A stretch of DNA of 64,000 nt, taken from positions 62,001-126,000 of the forward strand of contig CAYOLG010000003.1 in NCBI GenBank assembly GCA_964404745.1. Direction: 5' to 3'. Shown piece by piece: positions 34,378-42,860 of this stretch. The notes below the pieces were generated by a model. That model ran no database searches. It saw nothing but the letters and a program-made list of their open reading frames with translations, and was not told the DNA's origin. The position numbers were made by a program, and so were the translations under genes. Within the stretch, counting starts at the first letter, position 1. Each line of letters begins with the position of its first letter. Source of the stretch: Pelagisphaera sp964404745. GTDB lineage: Bacteria > Verrucomicrobiota > Verrucomicrobiia > Opitutales > Opitutaceae.

Positions 34378-35871
34378 TTAATGCTTCGGATACTCCAAAC
34401 GGTCGATTGGCTCGCCCGTATCGTATAGCAAAGTATGCGGATTGATGCCATCTTGGGGTCGCGGTCGCGTAGGGCCTCCCCAACTACTGGCTGAACTGCC
34501 ATTCCATTCGCGATTAATCCACTGTGGCCCCCTAAAAGGATCCCGCGTCCGATTCATCCAAGCGATAATCTCACTGTGTAGCTCATTTCGAGGAGACGCG
34601 TGGGCGTCGTCATCGATCAAGTTGCTCATCTCGAAAGGATCGTTTTCCAAATCGTAGAGCTCATCCTTGTCCGTTAAGTTAATTGACAGCTTGTATCGTC
34701 GATTGGTGGCGCAGCGTGTGGGCGAAAAAGCTCCAAAACCATCATGGTCTATTTCGAAACGATTGAATTCAAGGAAGGCTATTTCCCGATCGCATGCTTG
34801 CGGATCCCGGAATACGGACAGCAAACTATCCCCTTGCAGAATCTCTGGAATGCCTTGTCCGAAAAACTCCAGAAAGGTCGGCATCAGATCGATGTGGGAT
34901 ACTGGCCGTCCTACAACAGACTCCGCGGGAGCCTCGCCCTTCCAGCGAACAACGAAAGGTATTTTGGCAATCTCCTCGTACATCGCGGGGCCTTTGCCGA
35001 ACAGGCGATGGGCGCCCAGCATGTCCCCGTGATCTGAAGTGTAAACGGTCAATGCTTTCGGTATCCACTTATCAATGGCATTCAACAATCGTCCAATTTC
35101 ATAGTCGCAATAGCTATTGCATGCGAAGAAGGGATCCAGCCGAAACACCTCGCCGTCTCCCATGTGGGACTTTACATGCTCCGCCCAATCTCGTTGGGAT
35201 TGGGGCTTGTCCTTCAGGTCGTCGTTACTATTGCCGCCCATCTTGTATTCGAATCCTTCGAACTTCTCTAGAAACTCGACCGGGCAGATGAAAGGGTGAT
35301 GTGGCTCGTCTATCGAGACGACCAGGAAGAAGTCCTCATCGCGATATCGCTCAATAAAGTCCAAAGCCTTGTCGACGCTGCGATGGGCCATGGTGAACGT
35401 TTCGTCCAGACCTCGATCGCGCATGTCCTTCGCCGAAGGCACGAGCCTAGAAAAGTCCCGCTCATCTTTGCTGGCCAGACTATCGAGGTAGCGCCGCCCG
35501 TCGAACCAGTACTCCGGATCCCAACCTTCCGGACAAATTCCATTGCCAAAATAGTCAGTGCCATCCAAATGCCACTTGCCCACATAGCCTGTTCGAATGC
35601 CAGCTGCCGAGAGACGCTGGCCAATCGTTTGCGAATCTATAGCCGGAGCCATATCGTTACCCAAAACGCCATTGGAATGAGGATACACACCCGTGAACAG
35701 AGCTGATCGAGCCGGACCGCAGACGGGTTGAGCAGAGTAAGCCCGATCGAAGCGGATTCCCTCGTCCGCCATTCGGTCTATATTGGGCGTTTGCATCTCG
35801 GGCCGCCCGTAGCATCCGATCACATCCGTTCCCTGAGTATCCGTCAGAATGAAAATAGCTTGTCGAGGCAT
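34378..35871 (-). CDS. Type I sulfatase without an obvious signal peptide
   Basis: The ATG at 35871 (MPRQAIFILTDTQGTDVIGC) gives 497 residues. An upstream TTG at 35898 is less likely. The formylglycine motif is CGPARSALFTGVYPHSNG. Other landmarks are YVGKWHLDGTDYF, YTSDHGDMLGAHRLFGKGP and the C-terminal block ELYDLENDPFEMSNLIDD. No signal peptide is visible, so it may act in the cytoplasm or use another route. It is divergent from the lactonase and sulfatase genes at 36003. Its CxPxR variant is typical of sulfatase subfamilies acting on desulfation of glycan monomers, but the substrate is unknown. Confidence 0.9.
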   Translation of the reverse strand: MPRQAIFILTDTQGTDVIGCYGRPEMQTPNIDRMADEGIRFDRAYSAQPVCGPARSALFTGVYPHSNGVLGNDMAPAIDSQTIGQRLSAAGIRTGYVGKWHLDGTDYFGNGICPEGWDPEYWFDGRRYLDSLASKDERDFSRLVPSAKDMRDRGLDETFTMAHRSVDKALDFIERYRDEDFFLVVSIDEPHHPFICPVEFLEKFEGFEYKMGGNSNDDLKDKPQSQRDWAEHVKSHMGDGEVFRLDPFFACNSYCDYEIGRLLNAIDKWIPKALTVYTSDHGDMLGAHRLFGKGPAMYEEIAKIPFVVRWKGEAPAESVVGRPVSHIDLMPTFLEFFGQGIPEILQGDSLLSVFRDPQACDREIAFLEFNRFEIDHDGFGAFSPTRCATNRRYKLSINLTDKDELYDLENDPFEMSNLIDDDAHASPRNELHSEIIAWMNRTRDPFRGPQWINREWNGSSASSWGGPTRPRPQDGINPHTLLYDTGEPIDRLEYPKH

Positions 35872-36002
35872 GATGGGAATCTGGATTCCAGGAACCAAAA
35901 CTCAATAGCCGATTCAACGAACTTCCTGAATCAGCCCGTCCATCAACTATCTTCCCTCTTGAGATCAGACAGCTGATGCCCATAAACATCTAACACGCCC
36001 CT

Positions 36003-36833
36003 ATGAAAATCGATTCCCATCAGCACTTCTGGAAATACAGCCGAGAAGCCTATCCTTGGATGACCGAGGCCCACCAAGCGATCAAGAAGGACTTCCTTCC
36101 AGCCGATTTGGAGCCTATCCTTGAGGGAAACCAGATAGACGGTTGCATCGCCGTTCAAGCCCAACAAACCCTCGACGAAACTGAGTGGCTGCTTCAGCTC
36201 GCCGAAGAGCATGCTTTCGTTAAAGGCGTTGTCGGCTGGTTTCCATTTAGAGACGCGAATGTGTCAGACTCGCTGAACCGATTCGCTTCGCATTCGAACC
36301 TTATAGGGGCGCGGCACATCGTACACGACGAACCTGATGACAACTTTATACTAGGCGGGGAGTTCAACCAGGGAATAGGCGAGCTGGCCAATTACGACCT
36401 CGTTTACGATATCCTAATTTTCGAGAAGCACCTGCCCCAAACAATCGAGTTCGTAGATCGGCACCCGCACCAGCAGTTCGTTGTCGACCACATCGCCAAG
36501 CCGCGTATCGACTCGCGCAAGTTCGACGAAAACTGGGGTAAAAATATCGCCGAACTCGCTGGACGAGACAACGTCGCTTGCAAACTTTCCGGTATGGCCA
36601 CCGAAGTCATGGATCCCGAATGGGACGACGATTTGCTTACTCCCTACATCGACACGGTCCTCGAAGCCTTCGGTCCGGATCGTCTCCTTTTCGGATCCGA
36701 TTGGCCCGTATGCCTATTGAGGACAGACTACGACCGCTGGTTCAAAACCGTAGAAACGGCCATCGGCAAACTATCCGCCTCAGAGCAAGCCGCCATTCTT
36801 GGCGGCAATGCCAGCCGCATCTACCAACTATAG
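36003..36833 (+). CDS. Amidohydrolase-family lactonase (L-fuconolactonase-like)
   Basis: This 276-residue protein of the amidohydrolase-2 family (COG3618) starts with IDSHQHFWKYSREAYPWM, whose HxH pair binds metal. It continues with GCIAVQAQQTLDETEWLLQ, GARHIVHDEP, the His in FVVDHIAKPRI and the final Asp in RLLFGSDWPVC. Characterised relatives open L-fucono-, L-rhamnono- or 4-sulfomuconolactones. The next gene, a sulfatase, starts six bases after its stop, so the two form an operon. Together with the SDR and zinc dehydrogenase genes nearby, this fits oxidative breakdown of a sulfated deoxy-sugar. Confidence 0.9.
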   Translation: MKIDSHQHFWKYSREAYPWMTEAHQAIKKDFLPADLEPILEGNQIDGCIAVQAQQTLDETEWLLQLAEEHAFVKGVVGWFPFRDANVSDSLNRFASHSNLIGARHIVHDEPDDNFILGGEFNQGIGELANYDLVYDILIFEKHLPQTIEFVDRHPHQQFVVDHIAKPRIDSRKFDENWGKNIAELAGRDNVACKLSGMATEVMDPEWDDDLLTPYIDTVLEAFGPDRLLFGSDWPVCLLRTDYDRWFKTVETAIGKLSASEQAAILGGNASRIYQL

Positions 36834-36838
36834 AAAAT

Positions 36839-38221
36839 ATGGATCAATCTCGCCGCAAATTCATTCGCACCACCAGTTCCGCTGCTGGGGCACTCGCCTT
36901 TCCCAACCTCTCTCTCGGTCAAAACACAAACCGAAAACGCCCCAATATTCTCTACCTCTGTTCCGACCAGCAACACTGGCAAGCCCTCGGATCGGTCGAC
37001 CCATTCTTCGACACACCCCATCAGGATGCTCTCGCCGCCGAGTCCACGGTGTTCGAAAACGCGTTTTGCACCACCCCGCAGTGCTCGCCAAGTCGTTCTT
37101 CCATGCTAACTGGATTCTATCCCCATACGACAGAGATGCTGAACAACGCCAACTCGCTCGGAGGAACGAATCTCGCTTTACCGACAATCGGCGCCCATCT
37201 CCAAAAAGCGGGTTACACGACGGGTATTTTCGGTAAATGGCATCTGGGCGACCACCCAACTGGCAATGCAGGATGGGACGAGGAAATCAAACGCGGACCA
37301 GATCCCAAAACGACTGAGCACGGCTTGGAGTTCTTGGATCGCCACGCGACGGATGACAAGCCGTTCGCCCTGTTTTTGATGTATCTAGACCCGCATGACA
37401 TTTATCACTACGAACCAGGGAAAAGCGAGGTTCGAATTGACGATGTCGAGCTGCCTGAGTCATGGGGCAAGCAGGACTTCGATTCCGTTCCCAAGGTACA
37501 CCGTGAATTCATGGCCCACAATCAAGGAGAATTCATTATCAATGCCGACGAGAAAACCTGGAAAGGCTACCGCGACTTCTATCGCCAAAAGGTCAAGCTC
37601 TACGATGATCACGTGGGCCGGGTAATCAGTCGGCTCAAGAAGCTAGGGCTTTGGGATAACACCATAGTCGTCAATACTTCGGATCATGGCGATATGGATA
37701 CGTTTCACCGGCTCGTCTTCAAAGGGCCGTTCATGTACGAGCACATGCTCCGCATTCCCATGTCGATCCGCCTGCCTGGCCAGACGAGGCAAAGAAAGTC
37801 CGCCTATCATTGGGTGAACGTAGACACCGTTCCCACGCTCCTTGAGATCGCCGGAGCGGAACCAATCGAATGCCACGGCCAGTCTGCCGCCCCGATTGTC
37901 ACTGGCCATGGGCGCGAGCCGAAACGCGATTACGTCATTTCCCAGTACTACGGCAAGCAGACCTGGGTGAACCCCATTCGCTCAATTCGAACGGCCAAGT
38001 GGAAATACAATCTCTACACGGATTGGGGTGAAGAGCTCTACGATCTCGAAAACGATTCCGAAGAAATCGTTAATCTGTCGCAAAATCGCAAATACGCTCT
38101 GCAAAAGATTCAATTAAAGAGCCAGCTCGACCAATGGATCAACGATCATGGCGATCCCTTCTACTCGTATCAAACAACTCAGCTCAAACGGGACGAAGCG
38201 AAAACCATCCTAAAAGGATAA
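36839..38221 (+). CDS. Tat-exported type I sulfatase
   Basis: The ATG at 36839 gives 460 residues. A twin-arginine signal (SRRKFIRTTSSAAGALAFP) shows export of the folded enzyme. The formylglycine motif is CSPSRSSMLTGFYPHTTEML, preceded by RPNILYLCSDQQHWQALG, and followed by GIFGKWHLGDH, VNTSDHGDMDTFHRLVFKG and LYDLENDSEEIVNLS. It follows the lactonase gene by five bases. Unlike the signal-less sulfatase across the divergent gap, this one is exported, so the two probably act at different stages of degradation of one glycan. Confidence 0.93.
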   Translation: MDQSRRKFIRTTSSAAGALAFPNLSLGQNTNRKRPNILYLCSDQQHWQALGSVDPFFDTPHQDALAAESTVFENAFCTTPQCSPSRSSMLTGFYPHTTEMLNNANSLGGTNLALPTIGAHLQKAGYTTGIFGKWHLGDHPTGNAGWDEEIKRGPDPKTTEHGLEFLDRHATDDKPFALFLMYLDPHDIYHYEPGKSEVRIDDVELPESWGKQDFDSVPKVHREFMAHNQGEFIINADEKTWKGYRDFYRQKVKLYDDHVGRVISRLKKLGLWDNTIVVNTSDHGDMDTFHRLVFKGPFMYEHMLRIPMSIRLPGQTRQRKSAYHWVNVDTVPTLLEIAGAEPIECHGQSAAPIVTGHGREPKRDYVISQYYGKQTWVNPIRSIRTAKWKYNLYTDWGEELYDLENDSEEIVNLSQNRKYALQKIQLKSQLDQWINDHGDPFYSYQTTQLKRDEAKTILKG

Positions 38222-38247
38222 TTTAACTGACTACGATTTAAGCCCGC

Positions 38248-38451
38248 CTAGCTTACTTGCTTGCGCCGCTGGGTCACCGACTCGCCGCCAATTCCCCAAT
38301 TGTCTGTATCCACTTCATCGATAATGACAAAGGTAGTGGCCGGATTTTTGCCGAGAACATCGACCATCAGTTGGGTCGCTCCTTGGATGAGCGCTTCCTT
38401 CTTTTCGGGCGATACCCCGCCTTTAGTGATTTTAATGTTTATCAATGGCAT
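38248..38451 (-). CDS. 4-oxalocrotonate tautomerase family protein
   Basis: The ATG at 38451 gives a 67-codon frame whose product starts Met-Pro-Leu-Ile-Asn-Ile. After Met removal, Pro becomes the N-terminal catalytic base, as in the tautomerase superfamily. The rest (GGVSPEKKEALIQGATQLM, TTFVIIDEVDTDNWG) fits the family length of 60-70. The gene follows the KduD-like gene by 20 bases on the same strand. It may isomerise an enol or keto intermediate of the same sugar-acid pathway; that link is inference. Confidence 0.85.
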   Translation of the reverse strand: MPLINIKITKGGVSPEKKEALIQGATQLMVDVLGKNPATTFVIIDEVDTDNWGIGGESVTQRRKQVS

Positions 38452-38471
38452 AAGTTTTGCGTTCTTAAATG

Positions 38472-39242
38472 CTATCTCCCCATCCATCCTCCGTCGACGA
38501 GCATAGTCGTTCCATGCATGTAGTCGGAGGCTGATGACGCGAGAAACACGACAGGACCCTTGAAGTCATCGGCCTCTCCCCAGCGACCTGCGGGGATACG
38601 AGACAATATAGCCGCGCTTCGCTCAGGATCATTACGCAAAGCCTCGGTATTATCGGTAGCGATATAGCCGGGAGCGATAGCATTGACGTTAACGCCTTTA
38701 GAGGCCCATTCGTTGGCCAACGCCATGGCCAATTGGCCAATACCTCCCTTGCTGGCCGCATATCCTGGAACGGTGATCCCTCCTTGGAAGGTCAACAAGG
38801 AGGCGGTAAATATGATTTTTCCGCGACCGCGTTCAATCATGTCTTTCCCGAATTCCCGGCTGAGAACGAATTGGGCATTCAAGTTGACTTCGATAACTTG
38901 GTCCCAGTAGTCGTCCGGGTGGTTAGCAGCGGGCTCTCTCAGGATCGTCCCCGCGTTATTGACCAGGATGTCAATCGGTTTACCAATATCTTGAACGTCC
39001 TTAACAAACGCATACAGCGCTTTCCGGTCGCTAAAGTCGCATTGAAAGCCATGAAAATTCCTTCCGGTTTTCCCGACTTCCTGTTCGACCTCGCTCCCTT
39101 CCAGCTCGAGCGTAGCCGAGACCCCAATGATATCCGCCCCGGCTTCCGCGAGGCCGACCGCCATGGATTTCCCAATGCCGCGTTTTACCCCAGTTACGAT
39201 AGCAGTTTTTCCAGTTAAGTCGAATGCGTCGAGAATGCTCAT
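38472..39242 (-). CDS. SDR dehydrogenase of the KduD type
   Basis: This 256-residue protein starts AFDLTGKTAIVTGVKRGIGK and has the NNAG motif in IDILVNNAGTILREPAANHP and the catalytic YAASK in VPGYAASKGGIGQLAMALAN. It ends in DYMHGTTMLVDGGWMGR. The blocks NVNAIAPGYIATDNTEALR and AILSRIPAGRWGEADDFKGP match KduD, which oxidises 2-keto-3-deoxy-gluconate. With a lactonase, zinc dehydrogenase and sulfatases nearby, the substrate could instead be 2-keto-3-deoxy-L-fuconate. KduD similarity is strong, the actual substrate is not settled. Confidence 0.88.
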   Translation of the reverse strand: MSILDAFDLTGKTAIVTGVKRGIGKSMAVGLAEAGADIIGVSATLELEGSEVEQEVGKTGRNFHGFQCDFSDRKALYAFVKDVQDIGKPIDILVNNAGTILREPAANHPDDYWDQVIEVNLNAQFVLSREFGKDMIERGRGKIIFTASLLTFQGGITVPGYAASKGGIGQLAMALANEWASKGVNVNAIAPGYIATDNTEALRNDPERSAAILSRIPAGRWGEADDFKGPVVFLASSASDYMHGTTMLVDGGWMGR

Positions 39243-39296
39243 TTGAATAGCAGCAAGAGTTCTAGGTTTTAGCTTCAGCTTAGAGTTCGACTTAAT

Positions 39297-40313
39297 TCAC
39301 TCGTCGCACTTGATGAGATACTTGATGCCTTCTGGGTGATTTTCGATGGTTTCGAAGGCTGCTTGCACCTCGTCGATTGGATACACCTTTGTTATCAATT
39401 CTTCGATAGGCAGCTTTCCTTCGCCCATCAGAGATAAGGCTTCTTCGAAATCCTCTTCCTCATAGAGGCGAGCTCCGATCAGCTCCAGTTCAGACCAGAA
39501 AAAACGGAAAAGATCTATTTGTCTTGGTTGCGGGTGAATGCCCACTACCACAATACGCCCGCGAACATTGACAACCGAAGTCATGGCATCCACCCCTGGC
39601 TGTGAACCCGACACCTCGAACACGACGTCCGCCATCGCTTCCTTCGTTTTTGATGCAACCATTCCCGCCAGATCCTCCTCTCGCGGATTAACCGTTTCCA
39701 GGCCTAACGTATTAATCTTGTCTATACGTTTCTCGTTGATTTCGGAAACGATGACACGAGCCCCTTTTTCGCGGGCAACAAGAGCTACCAAGATACCTAT
39801 TGGCCCTCCTCCAATAACGACAACTGTCTCGCCAGACTGCACTCGACCTAATCGGACGTCATGACAGGCAACCGCCGCGGGCTCCGCCAAGGCCCCATGC
39901 TGTAGCGAAACGTTTTCCGGCAGTTTATGCAAAGTATAGGCCGGCACCGTCCAAGAATGCTGCATGCCGCCCGGGGCATCGATGCCAATGAATTTCAAGT
40001 TCTTGCCCACATGAGCGTGCCCCTTGTCGAAAGGGTGGGCTTCGCCGAACTTCAGCGGCCGCACCGCCACTCGATCGCCAACCGCAACGGAAGATACGCC
40101 TTCGCCTAATTCAGCCACCGTCGCCGATACCTCGTGACCGATGGTTAACGGGGTTCGCACCCGAGCATCCATGTGCCCCTGATAAATGTGCATGTCGGTC
40201 CCGCAAATCCCGCAGTAGCCTACCTCCAAACGAACTTCGTCCTCTCCCGGTCGAACAGGTACGCTTCCCCCCACCTTCACCTGTCCCTTCACTACATAGT
40301 TAGCTGCTTTCAT
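39297..40313 (-). CDS. Medium-chain dehydrogenase lacking the structural zinc lobe
   Basis: This 338-residue MDR protein has the catalytic-zinc Cys in GYCGICGTDMHIYQGHM, the His-Glu of TIGHEVSATV and the nucleotide loop VVVIGGGPIGILVALVARE. The usual four-Cys structural zinc lobe near residue 95 is replaced by RPLKFGEAHPFDKGHAHVGK, which has no Cys. It is 54 bases upstream of the KduD-like gene on the same strand, so they may be co-transcribed. It resembles sorbitol/L-threonine-type dehydrogenases. The sugar or sugar-acid substrate is inferred from its neighbours. Confidence 0.87.
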   Translation of the reverse strand: MKAANYVVKGQVKVGGSVPVRPGEDEVRLEVGYCGICGTDMHIYQGHMDARVRTPLTIGHEVSATVAELGEGVSSVAVGDRVAVRPLKFGEAHPFDKGHAHVGKNLKFIGIDAPGGMQHSWTVPAYTLHKLPENVSLQHGALAEPAAVACHDVRLGRVQSGETVVVIGGGPIGILVALVAREKGARVIVSEINEKRIDKINTLGLETVNPREEDLAGMVASKTKEAMADVVFEVSGSQPGVDAMTSVVNVRGRIVVVGIHPQPRQIDLFRFFWSELELIGARLYEEEDFEEALSLMGEGKLPIEELITKVYPIDEVQAAFETIENHPEGIKYLIKCDE

Positions 40314-40328
40314 CGCGCATTCAAATCA

Positions 40329-40415
40329 TGGTGCCCAGGGCGGGACTTGAACCCGCACGACCCGAGGGTCAGCGGATTTTAAGTCCGCTGCGTCTACCGA
40401 TTCCGCCACCTGGGC
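40329..40415 (-). tRNA. tRNA-Leu (anticodon UAA)
   Basis: The acceptor stem GCCCAGG (from 40415) pairs with CCTGGGC, followed by the discriminator A and an encoded CCA (40331-40329). The anticodon stem GCGGA/TCCGC holds the loop CTTAAAA, giving anticodon UAA. A long variable arm, typical of Leu, lies between that stem and the T arm GCGGG-TTCAAGT-CCCGC. Confidence 0.97.
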
Positions 40416-40554
40416 AGGTTTGGAATGAGGCGAAGCAAAAAGGGGCTAGGTAGGGAATTCAAGACGGAAAACCGAGGCTTGCGATTCGGAATCCGTTTCT
40501 CCAGCATTAATTGACCAGCAACCCAATCAATTCTGTCGACGATTCTATCGATAC

Positions 40555-41619
40555 ATGACTCAAACCTGCAGGCAAAACAAAGAATCTTGCACCAAAGAAA
40601 GCGTTCTGGCCGCGGGCTTAATGATCGCCCGCTACCGGGATTCGCTCGATCGCACCTTAGCTCTGCCCGAATGGCAGGATGGTATAGCCGCGCTTGTCGA
40701 GGAGTCGGATTTGCCCAGACAACGGCAAGGGATCAGCTCGGTGCGAGCTTTGCTCGCCCTTCCTCTTGAATCCAAACGGGAGCTCGTCGAACGGCTTTTG
40801 AAGAATCCACCGGCTCGTCTGAAAGCCGCTTCTGCGCAAACCCTCATGAGAGCTTGGGGCGTCTCAGGATTTTCACTCAAAAACGCTTTCGTGCCTTCGA
40901 CAAAGTGGACCGATTTAAAGCAGAGGCTATCGATCCGCCAGGCGACCTCCTACCGATCCTACAAGAACGCTCAGTCTTATCTGTACACAGAGTTCGAATA
41001 CATACCAAAGCAAGCGGCTCGGGAAATGTGCCGAATCCCTAGTCGGCGCGAAGATTGCCAACAGGAGGGCTCACTAGGCCTTCTCCAGGCTATCGACCGC
41101 ATCAAGCCCAACATGCCCTTCGCCAGCTATGCCTTTTTATGGGCCCGCCGACGCGTTCGAAACTACCTGATGACCAGCCATCTTCCTGTTACCGCTCCCG
41201 TGAATCTGGTCTCGAAGCTCTCGATAGCCGATTCCCGATCAGCCGAATCTGCTACGGCACACCCGCTTTTGGCCCAAAGCGTCGCTTGCCTTCAACAGCC
41301 CTATATCGAATTTGCCGATGACTTGGAGACGGAATCATGGAGGCTCGAAGACGATGCCCAAGGCGCTGATTCACCGTTGACGACTGCAATCAAAAGCGAC
41401 CTGTCCGCGGCTGTTCGTTTGGCTCTCAATCAACTGACCCCTAAACAGCGGGAAGTACTCGCCCTTCGATTTGGCATTCTCAATCGCGAGGCGATTGAAA
41501 CTTTGCAAGGCATAGCGACAGCAACGGGCATATCCCGTCAGCAAGTGACGCGGAGAGAACAGCGAGCCCTGGCCCAACTCGAGCGTATATTCTCACCTCT
41601 CCGGCATGAGTTGGCCTAA
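40555..41619 (+). CDS. Atypical sigma-70-family factor
   Basis: This 354-residue protein has a sigma region 2 core (about residues 160-215: EDCQQEGSLGLLQAIDRI, FASYAFLWARRRVRNYLM) and region 4 at the C-terminus (LTPKQREVLALRFGILNREA and TGISRQQVTRREQRALAQLE). The first 140 residues carry no region 1.2 or other motif I recognise. Between region 2 and 4 is a low-similarity stretch with ESATAHPLLAQSVAC. It may be a specialised group 3-like sigma factor. The gene lies behind tRNA-Leu (opposite strand) and ahead of the NadD-RsfS fusion, 35 bases downstream. Confidence 0.8.
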   Translation: MTQTCRQNKESCTKESVLAAGLMIARYRDSLDRTLALPEWQDGIAALVEESDLPRQRQGISSVRALLALPLESKRELVERLLKNPPARLKAASAQTLMRAWGVSGFSLKNAFVPSTKWTDLKQRLSIRQATSYRSYKNAQSYLYTEFEYIPKQAAREMCRIPSRREDCQQEGSLGLLQAIDRIKPNMPFASYAFLWARRRVRNYLMTSHLPVTAPVNLVSKLSIADSRSAESATAHPLLAQSVACLQQPYIEFADDLETESWRLEDDAQGADSPLTTAIKSDLSAAVRLALNQLTPKQREVLALRFGILNREAIETLQGIATATGISRQQVTRREQRALAQLERIFSPLRHELA

Positions 41620-41654
41620 GCATCGACTTAAAAGGCGCGATTCGCTGTTATAGG

Positions 41655-42650
41655 ATGGAGACGGATACCCAATCTAGGATTGGTCTTTTTGGGGGTAGTT
41701 TCGATCCTGTCCACAATGGGCATCTCACCATAGCCCAAGAGTCCTTGCGGCAATTTGGGCTGGACCGCGTTCTGTTTATTCCATCAGCCCAATCTCCACT
41801 CAAGGAGCATTCCCCTCACGCTAGTGACACGGAACGCCTGGATATGCTAGAACTAGCCATAGGCTCCGAGGAGCGATTCGAACTATGCTTGGACGAGATC
41901 GAACGCGGCGGTATCAGCTATTCCTATGCGACAGCGGCTACCGTCCAGAAACGCTTTCCCGAAGCACGCCTCTTTTGGATAATTGGCGGCGACCAGGCGG
42001 GCCAACTCGACCAATGGAGAAACATAGATTCCCTGGCAAAGATAGTTGAATTCATATGCCTCAGGCGCGATGGGGAAGAGCCTTCGAACCTCTCGCTAGC
42101 TAGGGAAGTTCGTCTTCATATGTTGGAGCTTCCACTGATAGAAACGAGCTCTACTCAGATTCGGCAAAGCCTAGAAAACGGCCCCAATGCGAATCCTCTC
42201 TTGCCAGAGCCGGTCTTCGAATACATCAAATCCGAAAATCTTTATGCGAAACCTATGACTGCGGATCCACAGCTTACTGAACAAGACCGGCGCCTCCTGG
42301 AGGTTTGCTGCCAAGCTATAGACGATACCAAGGGAGAAGATATCGTCATACTCGATGTAAGCAAGCAGTCGTCTATCACCAATTTCCTGATACTCGCCAC
42401 CGCCAATTCAGAACCCCATCTACGGGCACTCAAGCGCGACCTAGACCAAGCTTTGAAAGACCACAATGTCAGCGTGCTGGGAGTGGATGAGAGCGAGGAT
42501 AGCGGCTGGTCCGTAATGGATGCTTTCGATGTGATGATCCATCTGTTCACGCCTGAAATGCGGGCCAACTACGATCTTGAATCGCTGTGGAAGGATGCCC
42601 GGCGAATCGAGGCCGAGTCTCTTTTGGCCAGGGCTGAGCATTCTGCTTAG
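41655..42650 (+). CDS. NadD-RsfS fusion (NaMN adenylyltransferase and ribosome silencing factor)
   Basis: One frame of 331 residues encodes two known proteins. Residues 8-198 are NadD, which makes deamido-NAD from NaMN and ATP: GLFGGSFDPVHNGH holds the HxGH motif, ARLFWIIGGDQAGQL and the SSTQIRQSL motif complete it. Residues 205-331 are RsfS, which binds the large ribosomal subunit and blocks subunit joining: GEDIVILDVSKQSSITNFLI and DSGWSVMDAFDVMIHLF. In most bacteria they are neighbouring but separate genes. No stop or restart codon with an obvious ribosome site separates them here. Confidence 0.95.
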   Translation: METDTQSRIGLFGGSFDPVHNGHLTIAQESLRQFGLDRVLFIPSAQSPLKEHSPHASDTERLDMLELAIGSEERFELCLDEIERGGISYSYATAATVQKRFPEARLFWIIGGDQAGQLDQWRNIDSLAKIVEFICLRRDGEEPSNLSLAREVRLHMLELPLIETSSTQIRQSLENGPNANPLLPEPVFEYIKSENLYAKPMTADPQLTEQDRRLLEVCCQAIDDTKGEDIVILDVSKQSSITNFLILATANSEPHLRALKRDLDQALKDHNVSVLGVDESEDSGWSVMDAFDVMIHLFTPEMRANYDLESLWKDARRIEAESLLARAEHSA

Positions 42651-42716
42651 GGAGCGTGAGGCCGCGAAAGGGCGGATTGGCGTTAACTTAACTAAGATAA
42701 GCTGGCTAGCTGCTGC

Positions 42717-42788
42717 AGGAAGCTCGCTTGCGAGCGATAATTCCGCAGGAAAAGCCCCAGTTGATTCACTCGCGAGCGAGCTTCCTAC
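42717..42788. repeat. Inverted repeat with 18-bp arms and GTAG foot
   Basis: AGGAAGCTCGCTTGCGAG (42717-42734) and CTCGCGAGCGAGCTTCCT (42769-42786) are reverse complements with one mismatch. The right end is followed by AC, so the minus strand starts GTAGGAAGC. It lies between the convergent NadD-RsfS and DUF481-like genes, where it may end transcription. Confidence 0.75.
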
Positions 42789-42860
42789 AATACAAACGAC
42801 TTAAGTTGACGCCGATGCCCAGAGCCCGGGAGGCTCCTGCAATGGATTGTTCGACACGCT

